Assembly (NCBI RefSeq): GCF_008312895.1
Contig: NZ_VSSP01000003.1
Coordinates: 1 to 64,000 of the forward strand
Direction: 5' to 3'
DNA from: Luteimonas suaedae
GTDB taxonomy: Bacteria > Pseudomonadota > Gammaproteobacteria > Xanthomonadales > Xanthomonadaceae
DNA length: 64,000 nt
The position numbers were made by a program, and so were the translations under genes. This document shows, piece by piece, positions 55,035 to 64,000 of this stretch (position 1 is the stretch's first letter; each line of letters starts with the position of its first letter). Below the pieces are notes generated by a model. That model was not told the DNA's origin and ran no database searches. It saw only the letters and a list, made by a program, of their open reading frames with translations.

Positions 55035-55365
55035 GAGCGTATCCCTTCGCGGCAACCGGCACGACCGCATCCGGACTGCCGTCGTCAGCATGTCGGGCAT
55101 CTGCGGAAGACCTCGCTGCACCTCAAAGGACCCGTCTCCTGCGGTGGACCGACGTACCAGACGACCGGCACGGCGCGGCCGATCGGACGAGGCCGTCGCA
55201 CCGGCCTCTTCACCGGCCCGCCCGCCTCGCAGGAGGCCATCTTAGAGCAATTTTCGCGGCGCCACCGCGCCGCGCCGGGCGCGTGAAGGCTTTCCGGCGC
55301 AGCGCCCTTTACGCCCGGGGCCGGGCACCGCACCATTCGCCTCCCCCTCCCGGTGCCCCCCCGCC
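55035..55365. other. Divergent intergenic region before prmA
   Basis: About 330 bp between two divergent genes, so it must hold both promoters. The AT-richer TTAGAGCAATTTTCGC near 55242 is the most likely core-promoter region for prmA. No repeats of the families seen elsewhere and no small gene were found. Confidence 0.5.
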
Positions 55366-56289
55366 ATGCCCCATCTCGAACTATCGCTGCGATGCAGCGA
55401 GGACGAACAGCCGCGTTACGAGCGCGCCCTGGCCGATGTCGGCGCGCTGGCGGTGACCATGCTCGACGCCAACGCCGATACCGCCGACGAACACGCGATC
55501 CTCGAGCCGGGCGTCGGTGAAACGCCGCTGTGGAACACGCTGGAGCTCAGTGCGCTGTTTCCGCACGACACCGATGCGCTGGTGCTGCTCGCGGCTCTGG
55601 AAGCCTTCGATCCGGCGCTGGACTGGACCCGTGCCGCGTTCCGCAACGTCGACGACCAGGACTGGGAACGCGCCTGGATGGACCGCTACACGCCGCTGCG
55701 GTTCGGTGCGCGCACCTGGATCGTGCCCTGGAACAGCGACCTGCCGGACGAGGCGGCGCACGCCGATGCCGCCGTGGTGCGGCTCGATCCCGGCCTCGCC
55801 TTCGGCTCCGGCACCCATCCGACCACCGCGCTGTGCCTGCAATGGCTCGATGCGCTCGCCGCCGAGGGCGCGCTACAGGGCCGCGAAGTGCTCGACTACG
55901 GCTGCGGCAGCGGCATCCTGGCGCTGGCGGCGCTGAAGCTGGGCGCCGCGCGCGCGACCGGCGTCGACAACGACCCGCAGGCGCTGCTGGCCAGCGCCGA
56001 CAACGCCGAGCGCAACGACGTCGGCGCGCGCCTGCAGGTCTCGCTGCCGCAGGACGCGCCGGCCGGCCCCTATCCGGTCGTCGTCGCCAACATCCTCGCC
56101 ACTGCGCTCGATGCGCTCGCCGAACCCCTCGCCGAACGGGTCGCGCCGGGCGGGCGCATCGCACTGTCCGGCGTCCTCGACGGGCAGCAGGAAGACGTGC
56201 TGCGGCGCTACCGGCCGTGGTTCGAATCGCTGGCGGTCACGCACGAAGGTGACTGGGTTCGCATCGACGGCGTGCGCCGACGTGGTTGA
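55366..56289 (+). CDS. prmA: Ribosomal protein L11 methyltransferase
   Basis: 307 residues. It trimethylates L11 with S-adenosylmethionine. The N-terminal substrate-binding domain is followed by the methyltransferase with [38 protein letters not shown] (SAM motif I) and [13 protein letters not shown] (motif IV). It starts the conserved block prmA-DUF3426-fis-purH. Confidence 0.96.
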   Translation: MPHLELSLRCSEDEQPRYERALADVGALAVTMLDANADTADEHAILEPGVGETPLWNTLELSALFPHDTDALVLLAALEAFDPALDWTRAAFRNVDDQDWERAWMDRYTPLRFGARTWIVPWNSDLPDEAAHADAAVVRLDPGLAFGSGTHPTTALCLQWLDALAAEGALQGREVLDYGCGSGILALAALKLGAARATGVDNDPQALLASADNAERNDVGARLQVSLPQDAPAGPYPVVVANILATALDALAEPLAERVAPGGRIALSGVLDGQQEDVLRRYRPWFESLAVTHEGDWVRIDGVRRRG

Positions 56290-56444
56290 ATACAGGGCGG
56301 ACCCGCCCGCCTTCGGGCGGATCGCGCTGCGCACGGGGAGAAGCACGGATGTCGATGCATGACCGGACAATGACCCGGCGTCACGGGCGGACGACGCTCG
56401 TGGCTCCGTTGTCGCGGCCGGTGCCCGGCGAGCGTTAGCACGCC

Positions 56445-57503
56445 ATGTTCATCAACTGCCCGAACTGCGCCGCACTGGTGGCGACCGACTTCGCCACCGA
56501 TCTGCCGCCCGAGCGCTGCCCGCGCTGCGGGTTCGCCCTGCGCGAAGCGGTCGCGCCGCCAGCTGCCGCCAGTCCCGCGCCGGTCGAACCTCCCACGCAG
56601 GTGGCGCCGCCTGCGCCGCCACCTGCAGCCGCCGACACGCCTGCGCCGCCCGCTGTGCCACCGCCCCCGCCCTCGTCGGCACCGCCGCCGCCCGCGCCCG
56701 CCAGGTCTCCTGCCGCGACAGCGCAGCCAGTGCCGACCGCTGCGACCGTGCCCGCGGATCGTGGCGACGACGCCAACACGTCCACCGATGACCCGAACGC
56801 CGCCGCAGGCGGCAACGGCGCGCCCGCAGCCGAGGCACGCCCGCCGGCCGATACCGCTGCCGCTGCCGCAAACACCGCCGCAAGCGCAGAAGCCCCGGCG
56901 ACGCAGGCATCGGAGCAGGAAAGCCCGGACACGCCCGCCACGCCGGCGCCCACGGCAGGCGACGCCACGCGCCAGGTCAAGCCCGCACCCAGCTTCGCCC
57001 AGCGCCACCTGCGCGCTGCCGCGGGCACAAAGGCACTGCGCCGGCGCTGGCCGGCCGTGGCCGCGGTGGTCGCGCTCGCGCTGTTGCTGGTGTTGCAACT
57101 GCTGCTGGCCGATCGCGCCCGGCTCGCGGCCGATCCGCAATGGCGGCCGCTGCTCGCTGCGGTGTGCGGCACGATCGGCTGCACGCTGCCGCCATGGCGC
57201 GAGCCGGAATCGATCGCCCTGTTGCAGCGTGACGTGCGGCCGCATGCCGAGCTGGCGGGCGTGCTGCGGGTGAACGCGACGATCCGCAACGACGCGCGCT
57301 GGACGCAGGCTTGGCCGCACCTGGTCCTGCGGCTGTCGGACATCGACGGCCGTACGTTGGGCCAGCGCCGCTTTTCGCCGGAGGAGTACCTTCAACAGCC
57401 GCCTGCCCCGGCGGGAATGTCCAGCGGACAACGCGCCACGATCCGCCTCGACGTGCTGGAACCCTCGCCGCATACGGTCGCGTTCAACTTCGACTTTGAA
57501 TAG
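56445..57503 (+). CDS. Zinc-ribbon and DUF3426 membrane protein
   Basis: 352 residues. The N terminus has a MJ0042-type zinc ribbon (CPNC ... CPRC), then a long Pro/Ala-rich disordered linker (about 45-195), one transmembrane helix ([21 protein letters not shown]) and a C-terminal DUF3426 domain ([24 protein letters not shown]). This gene is regularly found between prmA and fis; its role is unknown, perhaps linking cytoplasmic and periplasmic states. Confidence 0.88.
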   Translation: MFINCPNCAALVATDFATDLPPERCPRCGFALREAVAPPAAASPAPVEPPTQVAPPAPPPAAADTPAPPAVPPPPPSSAPPPPAPARSPAATAQPVPTAATVPADRGDDANTSTDDPNAAAGGNGAPAAEARPPADTAAAAANTAASAEAPATQASEQESPDTPATPAPTAGDATRQVKPAPSFAQRHLRAAAGTKALRRRWPAVAAVVALALLLVLQLLLADRARLAADPQWRPLLAAVCGTIGCTLPPWREPESIALLQRDVRPHAELAGVLRVNATIRNDARWTQAWPHLVLRLSDIDGRTLGQRRFSPEEYLQQPPAPAGMSSGQRATIRLDVLEPSPHTVAFNFDFE

Positions 57504-57651
57504 CCGCGCACATCGCGATCGTGCAGTGCGTCTTGGCGCGCCCGCGCCGGGCGCGCTAGACTCGCTCCCCCGTCGAAGGTCCGACGCCGCCTCTCCAGCG
57601 CGGCATGCGACTGCTGCGACGGTTGCAGCAACGCGCCACCCGGACACGATC

Positions 57652-57921
57652 TTGAACGCCGAACGCCCCGATTCCAGCAACCGCTCCGGACAACGCACGC
57701 CTTTGCGCGATCACGTTGCCAATTCGGTGCGTCGTTACATCGGCGATCTCAACGGCAGCGGCGCCGACAACCTGTACGAGATCGCACTGCGCGAACTGGA
57801 GATCCCGTTGTTCGTCGAGGTGCTGAACCACTGCGACGGCAACCAGAGCCGCGCCGCGGCGATGCTCGGCATCCATCGCGCCACCCTGCGCAAGAAGCTG
57901 CGCGACTACGGACTCAACTGA
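57652..57921 (+). CDS. fis: DNA-binding protein Fis
   Basis: 89 residues from TTG 57652. The C-terminal helix-turn-helix is complete: [40 protein letters not shown]. Fis bends DNA and regulates rRNA and growth-phase genes. The upstream frame is longer but TTG gives the normal size. It lies upstream of purH, with a large repeat and a new promoter between. Confidence 0.95.
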   Translation: MNAERPDSSNRSGQRTPLRDHVANSVRRYIGDLNGSGADNLYEIALRELEIPLFVEVLNHCDGNQSRAAAMLGIHRATLRKKLRDYGLN

Positions 57922-58015
57922 AAAGCGTAGGAGTGAGTGGAGAGGAGTGAGAAACGAGCCTTGACCCGCTTTTACTCGTTTCTCACTTCTCTTCACTCGT
58001 TTCTCGCCTTTCGCC
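57921..58015. repeat. GAGTGAGAAACGAG / CTCGTTTCTCAC inverted repeat after fis
   Basis: GAGTGGAGAGGAGTGAGAAA and CGAG on the left pair with CTCGTTTCTCACTTCTCTTC and ACTC on the right around a short loop. This is the longest copy of the family also present at 34150 and 39921. It could act as an mRNA hairpin after fis. Confidence 0.85.
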
Positions 58016-58036
58016 TTCCGCCGCGGACGCTATAAT
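58008..58036 (+). promoter_or_regulatory. Candidate purH promoter
   Basis: TATAAT at 58031-58036 is a perfect -10 hexamer in an otherwise GC-rich stretch, 29 bp before the purH ATG. The expected -35 position reads CTTTCG or TTTCGC, a weak match. A PurR-like palindrome was not seen. Confidence 0.5.
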
Positions 58037-58064
58037 TCCGGCCCCGCGCCGCCATTCCCCACCC

Positions 58065-59651
58065 ATGACCCTCGACCGACTGCCCGTGCGCCGGGCCCTG
58101 CTGTCCGTGTCCGACAAGACCGGACTGATCGACCTGGCCCGCGCGCTGGCTGCCCGCGATATCGAGCTGCTGTCCACCGGCGGCACCGCCCGGACGCTGC
58201 GCGAGGCCGGCCTGCCGGTACGCGACGTCTCCGAGGTCACCGGGTTTCCCGAGATCATGGATGGTCGGGTCAAGACCCTGCACCCGAAGATCCACGGTGG
58301 CCTGCTTGGCCGCCGCGGCACCGACGACGCGGTGATGGCCGAGCATGGCATCGCCGCGATCGACCTGCTGGTGCTGAACCTGTATCCGTTCGAGTGCGTG
58401 GCGTATCAGCCCGACGCGAAGTTCGATGACATCATCGAGAACATCGATATCGGCGGCCCGGCGATGCTGCGCGCGGCGGCGAAGAACTTCGCCCGCGTCG
58501 CCGTGGCGACCGATCCGACGCAGTACGACGACATCATCTCCGAGCTCCAGGCGAACGACGGCACGCTGTCGCAGCGCACGCGGTTCGCGCTGTCGGTGGC
58601 GGCATTCAATCGCGTCGCCCAGTACGACGCGCGCATCAGCGACGTGCTGTCGGCGATCGCCGAACCCTCAGACGCCGGCGCCGCGGGCCGCGCCACGTTC
58701 CCCGCGCAGAGCAACGGCAACTTCGTCAAGGTGATGGACCTGCGCTACGGCGAGAACCCGCACCAGCAGGCGGCGTTCTACCGCGACCTGTGGCCGGCCC
58801 CCGGCACCCTGGCCACTTTCGTCCAGCTGCAGGGCAAGGACCTGTCCTACAACAACATCGCCGATGCCGATGCCGCCTGGGAATGCGTGCGCCAGTTCGA
58901 CGCGCCGGCCTGCGTGATCGTCAAGCACGCCAATCCCTGCGGCGTGGCGGTCGCCGGCGACTGCGGCGACGCCTACGAGCGCGCCTACGCCACCGACCCG
59001 ACCTCGGCCTTCGGCGGCATCATCGCCTTCAACCGCACGCTCGACGCCGCCACGGCCAAGGCGATCCTCGACCGCCAGTTCGTCGAGGTGCTGATCGCCC
59101 CCGACCATGCAGCCGACGCGCTCGCCTGCTGCGCCAAGAAGGCCAACGTGCGCGTGCTGCGGATCCCGCACGGCGAAGGCCGCAACAGCATCGACGTGAA
59201 GCGCGTCGGCTCCGGCTTGCTGATGCAGACCGCCGACGTCCGCGAGATCGCGCGCGAGGAACTCAGGGTGGTCAGCCGGCGCGCGCCGGACGACATCGAA
59301 CTGGCCGACCTGCTGTTCGCCTGGCAGGTGGCCAAGTACGTCAAGTCCAACGCCATCGTCTATGCGAAGGACGGACGCACCGTCGGCGTCGGCGCCGGAC
59401 AGATGAGCCGCGTGGTCAGCGCGAAGATCGCCGGCCTGAAGGCCGAGGAGGCAGGGCTGGCCGTGCCCGGATCGGCGATGGCCAGCGACGCTTTTTTCCC
59501 GTTCCGCGACGGCATCGACGCCGCCGCCTCGGCCGGCATCCGTGCGGTGATCCAGCCCGGCGGCTCGATGCGCGACGCCGAGGTGATCGCCGCCGCCGAT
59601 GAGCACGACATCGCCATGGTGTTCACCGGCGTGCGCCACTTCCGGCACTAG
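58065..59651 (+). CDS. purH: Bifunctional AICAR transformylase/IMP cyclohydrolase
   Basis: 528 residues, standard. It performs the last two steps of IMP synthesis. The N-terminal IMP cyclohydrolase has [20 protein letters not shown] and HGGLLGRRG; the C-terminal transformylase has [14 protein letters not shown] with catalytic Lys-His, and [20 protein letters not shown] Ca2+/Na+ antiporter gene lies 9 bp downstream and separates it from purD. Confidence 0.98.
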   Translation: MTLDRLPVRRALLSVSDKTGLIDLARALAARDIELLSTGGTARTLREAGLPVRDVSEVTGFPEIMDGRVKTLHPKIHGGLLGRRGTDDAVMAEHGIAAIDLLVLNLYPFECVAYQPDAKFDDIIENIDIGGPAMLRAAAKNFARVAVATDPTQYDDIISELQANDGTLSQRTRFALSVAAFNRVAQYDARISDVLSAIAEPSDAGAAGRATFPAQSNGNFVKVMDLRYGENPHQQAAFYRDLWPAPGTLATFVQLQGKDLSYNNIADADAAWECVRQFDAPACVIVKHANPCGVAVAGDCGDAYERAYATDPTSAFGGIIAFNRTLDAATAKAILDRQFVEVLIAPDHAADALACCAKKANVRVLRIPHGEGRNSIDVKRVGSGLLMQTADVREIAREELRVVSRRAPDDIELADLLFAWQVAKYVKSNAIVYAKDGRTVGVGAGQMSRVVSAKIAGLKAEEAGLAVPGSAMASDAFFPFRDGIDAAASAGIRAVIQPGGSMRDAEVIAAADEHDIAMVFTGVRHFRH

Positions 59652-59660
59652 GGCTCGTCG

Positions 59661-60758
59661 ATGACGCTGCTGCTGTTCCTCGGCGGTCTGGCAGCGCTGT
59701 TGGGCGGCGCGGAAATGCTGGTGCGCGGCGCCTCGCGGCTCGCCGCCGCGACCGGGCTGTCGCCGCTGGTGATCGGCCTGACCGTGGTCGCCTTCGGCAC
59801 CAGCGCACCGGAACTGGCGGTCGGCATCGGCGCCGCGCGCAGCGGGGTGGCCGACCTGGCGGTGGGCAACGTGGTCGGCAGCAACATCACCAACGTGCTG
59901 CTGATCCTCGGCATGAGCGCGCTGATCGCGCCGTTGGTGGTGGCGCGGCAGCTGGTGCGGATGGACGTGCCGGTCATGATCCTGTGCTCGGTCGCGGTGA
60001 TGGGGCTGACGGTGGATGGGCACCTGTCGCGCATCGAGGGCGGCGCGCTGTTCCTGGCCTGCCTCGGCTACCTGGGCCTGCTGCTGCGCACTGCGATGCG
60101 CGGCGACGACGACGAACCGTCCGACGACGCCCCCGCGCAGGTCCCCCGCGGCATCGCCAGCCGTGCGCTCGACCTGGCACTGGTCGCCGTCGGCCTGGCC
60201 TTGCTGGTGCTCGGCGCCGGCTGGCTGGTCGACGCCGCCACCAGCGTCGCCGCGGCGATGGGCGTCAGCGAACTGGTCATCGGACTGACCGTGGTGGCGA
60301 TCGGCACCTCGTTGCCGGAGATCGCCACCGCGCTGCTGGCGGTGCTGCGCGGCCAACGCGACATGGCGGTCGGCAACGTGATCGGCAGCAACGTGCTCAA
60401 CCTGCTGCTGGTACTGGCGCTGACCGCGGTGGTCTCGCCGCAGGGCCTGGCGGTGGGCGCGGCGGTGGTCCGCTTCGACCTGCCGGTGATGACGGCGGTG
60501 GCGCTGGCCTGCCTGCCGATCTTCTACACCGGCCACTGCATCCGCCGTTGGGAGGGCGCGGTGTTCCTGGCCTACTACGCCGCGTACATGGCCTACCTGC
60601 TGCTCGACGCGGCCGGGCACGACGCGCTGCCGGCCTTCAGCGCGGTGATGATGCGCTTCGTGGTGCCGCTGACCGCACTCACCCTCGTTATGCTGGTGCT
60701 GCGCGCGCTGCACCTGGGCCGCGCACGTGGATCGCATTCGGAAGAGGACGGGCAATGA
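59661..60758 (+). CDS. Calcium/sodium antiporter (YrbG/NCX family)
   Basis: 365 residues. Two homologous membrane halves each with the alpha-repeat: [18 protein letters not shown] and [17 protein letters not shown] in the first, [18 protein letters not shown] and [18 protein letters not shown] in the second. The acidic residues in GTSxPE bind the cations. An acidic cytoplasmic loop ([10 protein letters not shown]) links the halves. It is inserted between purH and purD and overlaps purD by 4 nt. Confidence 0.93.
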   Translation: MTLLLFLGGLAALLGGAEMLVRGASRLAAATGLSPLVIGLTVVAFGTSAPELAVGIGAARSGVADLAVGNVVGSNITNVLLILGMSALIAPLVVARQLVRMDVPVMILCSVAVMGLTVDGHLSRIEGGALFLACLGYLGLLLRTAMRGDDDEPSDDAPAQVPRGIASRALDLALVAVGLALLVLGAGWLVDAATSVAAAMGVSELVIGLTVVAIGTSLPEIATALLAVLRGQRDMAVGNVIGSNVLNLLLVLALTAVVSPQGLAVGAAVVRFDLPVMTAVALACLPIFYTGHCIRRWEGAVFLAYYAAYMAYLLLDAAGHDALPAFSAVMMRFVVPLTALTLVMLVLRALHLGRARGSHSEEDGQ

Positions 60759-62062
60759 AGTTACTGGTGATCGGTTCCGGCGGCCGCGAACACGCGCTGG
60801 CCTGGAAACTCGCGCAGTCCGCGCGCGTCGACGAGGTGCTGGTCGCGCCCGGCAATGCCGGCACCGCGACCGAGGCGAAATGCCGCAACGTCGACGTCGC
60901 CGCCGGCGACATCGAGGGCCTGCTGGCGCTGGCACGGCGCGAGGCCGTCGCCTTCACCGTGGTCGGCCCGGAAGGCCCGCTGGTCGCCGGCATTGTCGAC
61001 CGCTTCCGCGAGTCCGGCCAACGCATCTTCGGCCCCACCGCCGCCGCCGCGCAGCTGGAGGGCAGCAAGGCCTTCGCCAAGGACTTCCTCGCCCGCCACG
61101 GCATTCCCACCGCGCACTACGCGGTGTTCACCGAGGCCGAGGCCGCGCTGGACTACGTGCAGCAGAAAGGTGCCCCGATCGTGATCAAGGCCGACGGCCT
61201 GGCCGCCGGCAAGGGCGTGATCGTGGCCATGACGCTCGCCGAGGCCGAGGCCGCGATCACCGACATGCTGTCCGGCTACGCCTTCGGCGAGGCTGGCGCG
61301 CGGGTGGTGGTGGAGGAGTTCCTCGACGGCGAGGAGGCCAGCTTCATCGCCCTGGTCGACGGCAAGACCGCGCTGCCGATGGCCACCAGCCAGGACCACA
61401 AGCGCGTCGGCGACGGCGACACCGGCCCCAACACCGGCGGCATGGGCGCCTACTCGCCGGCGCCGGTGGTCACCCCCGACGTACACGCGCGCATCCTGCG
61501 CGAGGTGATCGAACCGACCGTGCACGGCATGGCGGCCGACGGCGTGCCGTTCACCGGCTTCCTCTACGCAGGGCTGATGATCGACAAGGCCGGCGCGCCC
61601 AAGGTGATCGAGTTCAACGTGCGCTTCGGCGACCCCGAGACGCAGCCGGTCATGCTGCGCCTGCAGTCGGATTTCGCCGACCTGATCGAGGCCGGCATCG
61701 ACGGCCGCCTGGATACCGTGCAACCGCAATGGGACCCGCGCGCCGCACTCGGCGTGGTGCTGGCCGCGGAAGGCTATCCCGGCAAACCGCGCACCGGCGA
61801 CGCCATCAACGCCTGGGACGTGCCCGAACCCGAAGGCAGCAAAATTTTCCATGCCGGCACCCGCATCGAGGGCGAACACGTCGTCACCGCCGGCGGCCGT
61901 GTGCTGTGCGTGTGCGCCCTGGGCGAGACGGTGACCGAGGCGCAGCGCAATGCCTATGCCGAAGTCGCCGGCATCTCCTGGCACGGCGAGTTCCACCGCC
62001 ACGACATCGGCTGGCGCGCGATCGAACGCGAGAAGCGCGGGCACGAACAGGAAGCTTCGTAG
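60755..62062 (+). CDS. purD: Phosphoribosylamine-glycine ligase
   Basis: 435 residues. It joins glycine to phosphoribosylamine with ATP in purine synthesis. [35 protein letters not shown] and [29 protein letters not shown] are the ATP-grasp motifs. The TAG stop at 62060-62062 is the first part of a TAGGAGCG repeat, so the last residues (HEQEAS) may be altered by the repeat. Confidence 0.97.
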   Translation: MKLLVIGSGGREHALAWKLAQSARVDEVLVAPGNAGTATEAKCRNVDVAAGDIEGLLALARREAVAFTVVGPEGPLVAGIVDRFRESGQRIFGPTAAAAQLEGSKAFAKDFLARHGIPTAHYAVFTEAEAALDYVQQKGAPIVIKADGLAAGKGVIVAMTLAEAEAAITDMLSGYAFGEAGARVVVEEFLDGEEASFIALVDGKTALPMATSQDHKRVGDGDTGPNTGGMGAYSPAPVVTPDVHARILREVIEPTVHGMAADGVPFTGFLYAGLMIDKAGAPKVIEFNVRFGDPETQPVMLRLQSDFADLIEAGIDGRLDTVQPQWDPRAALGVVLAAEGYPGKPRTGDAINAWDVPEPEGSKIFHAGTRIEGEHVVTAGGRVLCVCALGETVTEAQRNAYAEVAGISWHGEFHRHDIGWRAIEREKRGHEQEAS

Positions 62063-62130
62063 GAGCGATGGAAGTCGCGACCTGCACACTGCGTTCATGG
62101 GCTTTCCGGGTCGCACAGCATCGCTCCTAT
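62058..62130. repeat. TAGGAGCGATGGAAGTCGC repeat at the 3' end of purD
   Basis: CGTAGGAGCGATG is mirrored by CATCGCTCCTATAG-like sequence 60 bp away. It overlaps the purD stop codon. Confidence 0.85.
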
Positions 62131-62145
62131 AGCCGACACAGCGCG

Positions 62146-62181
62146 CGTTAATTTCACTTCAGCCCGCAACTTAAATTAACG
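62146..62181. repeat. AT-rich palindrome CGTTAATTT...AAATTAACG
   Basis: Perfect 9-bp arms separated by 18 bp, unusual in this GC-rich sequence. It may be an operator or part of a terminator between the convergent purD gene and the small coiled protein gene. The remaining sequence to 62281 includes another short hairpin (CCGGGGCTTCGTCCCGG). Confidence 0.7.
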
Positions 62182-62281
62182 ATCAGCGCAGCGCTCAGCC
62201 GGGGCTTCGTCCCGGAACGCAACAGCTGTTCCGGTCGATGCCGAGAGACCTAAACCACCCGCATATCTCCGCAGGCACCAA

Positions 62282-62563
62282 TCAGTGCGCTGTGCCGTCG
62301 CCGCCTTCCGGCGCCGGCTGCAATTCCTCCGCCAACGCCTCCAGCTCGGCGATCTCCGCTTCCAGGGCATCGTAAAACTCGCTCTGGCGCGTCATCAGCG
62401 CCTCGATCTTGGCGGAATGTTTCAGCTTCGACAGCTCGCCGTCGAACAGCAGCCACTGCGTGGTCAGCAACTCGACGTTGTTCTTCGCGTAGTGCCGCAT
62501 CTCCTTGAGCTGCGCCACCGTATCGTTGACATGCTCGAATGGGCTCTTGTGTTCCGCGGACAT
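62282..62563 (-). CDS. Small helical protein of unknown function
   Basis: 93 residues, ATG 62563 with an AGGAGG site five bases upstream. Nearly all helical: HVNDTVAQLKEMRHYAKNNVELLTTQWLLFDGELSKLKHSAKIEALM and a second coiled segment (DALEAEIAELEALAEELQP). No family was recognised. It is transcribed away from the MFS gene, with which it shares a 238-bp upstream region. Confidence 0.75.
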   Translation of the reverse strand: MSAEHKSPFEHVNDTVAQLKEMRHYAKNNVELLTTQWLLFDGELSKLKHSAKIEALMTRQSEFYDALEAEIAELEALAEELQPAPEGGDGTAH

Positions 62564-62801
62564 GGCGACCTCCTGACTTTCAAGGGTCTGCCTCAGGGTA
62601 GCCGCGCGAAGCTGGCCGGGAGCCGAATGCGCAAGCATCCCCCCGGCAAAGCCGGAAGGGTTCTCATAGCTTGGTCCAGAGACTTGTGCAGGACATGGGC
62701 AGCAAGCAGACGACTCAGCCAAGCGAGGATTGACCGGAACAGGGAGAACGACCGCCGCCACATCGACCCGCTACACTCCCGCCAAACCGCGAGGAGGCCG
62801 C

Positions 62802-64000
62802 ATGGCGCAGGACAAGCCGGACGAGGCATCGACCGAAGGAACGCCGCCCGCAGCGGGGTCGGGGCCCGCGGCGCCGGTCACCCACAGCCAGTTCGGCCTG
62901 CTGAAGCAGCGGCGGTTCCTGCCGTTCTTCAACGTTCAGGCAATCAACGCGCTCAACGACAACGTCTTCCGCCAGGCGATCATCGGCATGCTGTTCTGGC
63001 TGCAGGCCAGCGACGAGCAGATGGCGCTGTACGCGAGCCTGGCGCCGGCGGTCTTCATCCTGCCCTACTTCCTGTTCTCCGGCATCGCCGGGCAGGTGGC
63101 GGAGAAGCTGGAGAAGCACCGGCTGATCCGGATCACCACCGCGATGGAGATCGTGATCATGCTGGTCGCGGCACTGGGCTTCATGGCCCAGAGCCTGCCT
63201 GTGCTGCTGGTGGCGCTGTTCTGCACCGGCGTGCAGTCGACCCTGTTCGGGCCGGTCAAGTATTCGATCCTGCCCTCGGTGCTGCGGCCGGAGGAACTGA
63301 CCGGCGGCAACGGCCTGGTCGAGATGGGCACCTCGATGTCGATCCTGATCGGCATGATCGTGGGCGGCCTGCTGTTCAAGCTGGCCGGCGACCAGGCGCC
63401 GTGGGTGGCCGGTGTGGCCGTGGTCTCGCTGGCGGTGCTCGGCAACCTGATCGCGCGGCTGATCCCGCGCGTCGACGCCGGTGCGCCGGACCTGAAGATC
63501 AACTGGAATCCGATCCCCGAGTCGGTACGCATGCTCAAGCTGGCGCGCAAGCAGCTGGCGGTGCGCAACGCGGTGCTCGGCGTGTCGTGGTTCTGGTTCG
63601 TCGGCACGGTGCTGACCTCGCAGCTGCCGGCCTATGCACGGATCCACCTGGGCGGCGACGAGACGTTGTACATCTTCGCGCTGGCGCTGTTCTCGATCGG
63701 CGTGGGCGTGGGCTCGCTGCTGTGCGAGAAGCTGTCGGCACGCACAGTGGAGATCGGCCTGGTGCCGCTGGGTGCGTTCGGCATGACCGTCTGCATCCTC
63801 GACCTGTACTTCGCCCGCACCGGCTTGGCGCCGGCCGGCGGGCTGGACGCGCTGGGCTTCCTGGGCGAGGCCGGCAGCTGGCGGATCGTGGCCGACCTGG
63901 TCGGCATCGGCCTGTTCGCCGGTTTCTTCGTGGTGCCGCTGTTCGCGCTGATCCAGAGCCGCTCGCCGAAGCACGAACTGTCACGGGTGATCGCCGGACT
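62802..64000 (+). CDS. LplT-like MFS transporter, N-terminal part of a probable Aas-type fusion (cut by window edge)
   Basis: The 5' 1,199 nt of a gene that continues beyond the window. ATG 62802 follows GAGGAGG. A short hydrophilic N terminus is followed by at least eight to ten membrane segments. RRFLPFFNVQAINALNDNVFRQAIIGMLFW is the LplT-type start, and GPVKYSILPSVLRPEELTGGNGLVEMGTSMSILIG is its hallmark. LplT flips lysophospholipids inward for reacylation, and in many bacteria it is fused to the acyltransferase Aas. Whether this one is fused cannot be seen. Confidence 0.9.
   Translation, partial: MAQDKPDEASTEGTPPAAGSGPAAPVTHSQFGLLKQRRFLPFFNVQAINALNDNVFRQAIIGMLFWLQASDEQMALYASLAPAVFILPYFLFSGIAGQVAEKLEKHRLIRITTAMEIVIMLVAALGFMAQSLPVLLVALFCTGVQSTLFGPVKYSILPSVLRPEELTGGNGLVEMGTSMSILIGMIVGGLLFKLAGDQAPWVAGVAVVSLAVLGNLIARLIPRVDAGAPDLKINWNPIPESVRMLKLARKQLAVRNAVLGVSWFWFVGTVLTSQLPAYARIHLGGDETLYIFALALFSIGVGVGSLLCEKLSARTVEIGLVPLGAFGMTVCILDLYFARTGLAPAGGLDALGFLGEAGSWRIVADLVGIGLFAGFFVVPLFALIQSRSPKHELSRVIAG

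Noticed and set aside
58668..60935. Open frame of 755 codons on the minus strand
   Set aside because: Antisense to purH and the antiporter; Gln/His/Arg-rich shadow sequence.

Overview
The window looks like the chromosome of a high-GC gammaproteobacterium of the Xanthomonadaceae/Lysobacteraceae (Lysobacter- or Luteimonas-like). This is an inference from the conserved blocks cutA-dsbD-tlpA, aroQ-accB-accC and prmA-DUF3426-fis-purH-purD, a CIRCE-controlled groES-groEL pair, a split class II ribonucleotide reductase (NrdJa/NrdJb), and many TAGGAGCG-type palindromic repeats between genes. No rRNA, tRNA or CRISPR array was recognised.

Accessory island (1-7,990). The left edge holds the end of a broken IS3-family transposase. 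Next to it, on the minus strand, is a tightly coupled five-gene operon of visibly lower GC than the rest. In transcription order it encodes a GASH-type helical protein, a zinc-finger double-GTPase-2 protein, a double-GTPase-1 protein, a GTPase-associated protein 1 (GAP1-N1 type) and a caspase-like peptidase. The last two end in homologous C-terminal domains (DLYPxGP...W.RAGG...GNG...W), which suggests that the GAP1 protein recruits the caspase by a homotypic contact. This is the most interesting system in the window: a probable GTPase-switched, caspase-executed conflict or abortive-infection system. The family names come from established comparative genomics; the mechanism is inference.

Nucleotide reduction (7,993-13,680). 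nrdJb, a histone-H1-like Lys/Ala-rich gene and nrdJa lie on the minus strand. NrdJa is interrupted by a 440-residue intein with a LAGLIDADG homing endonuclease. nrdJb carries a palindromic repeat inside its coding sequence. Two NrdR-box-like sites lie upstream of nrdJa.

Housekeeping and envelope region (13,686-36,351). This holds a DegQ-like protease, a three-gene ElaB/YqjD-YqjE-like membrane set, an AI-2E/PerM-family permease, a HAD hydrolase overlapping an M17 aminopeptidase, pirin, YceI, a RutE-like nitroreductase, an ELM1-family protein, a lipoprotein amidohydrolase, glnE, a PYROXD2-like oxidoreductase, a MurG-like glycosyltransferase and an OmpR-type two-component pair. Tandem arrays of palindromic repeats (96-bp and about 158-bp periods) separate several genes.

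Redox region (36,626-43,974). A cytochrome c and a two-subunit molybdenum hydroxylase (IorA/IorB type) precede a coupled cluster for sulfide and thiosulfate oxidation: FccA-like cytochrome, FccB, SoxX, SoxY, SoxZ, SoxA. SoxB and SoxCD are not in the window, and SoxY lacks the usual GGCGG tail.

Conserved core (44,013-64,000). groEL/groES, a PagL-like deacylase, cutA-dsbD-tlpA (DsbD with a duplicated N-terminal domain and a repeat inside the gene), aroQ, accB, a four-helix-bundle gene wedged into the acc operon, accC, two linked unknown genes, prmA, a DUF3426 gene, fis, purH, a Ca2+/Na+ antiporter, purD, a small coiled protein, and the start of an LplT-like MFS protein cut by the window edge.
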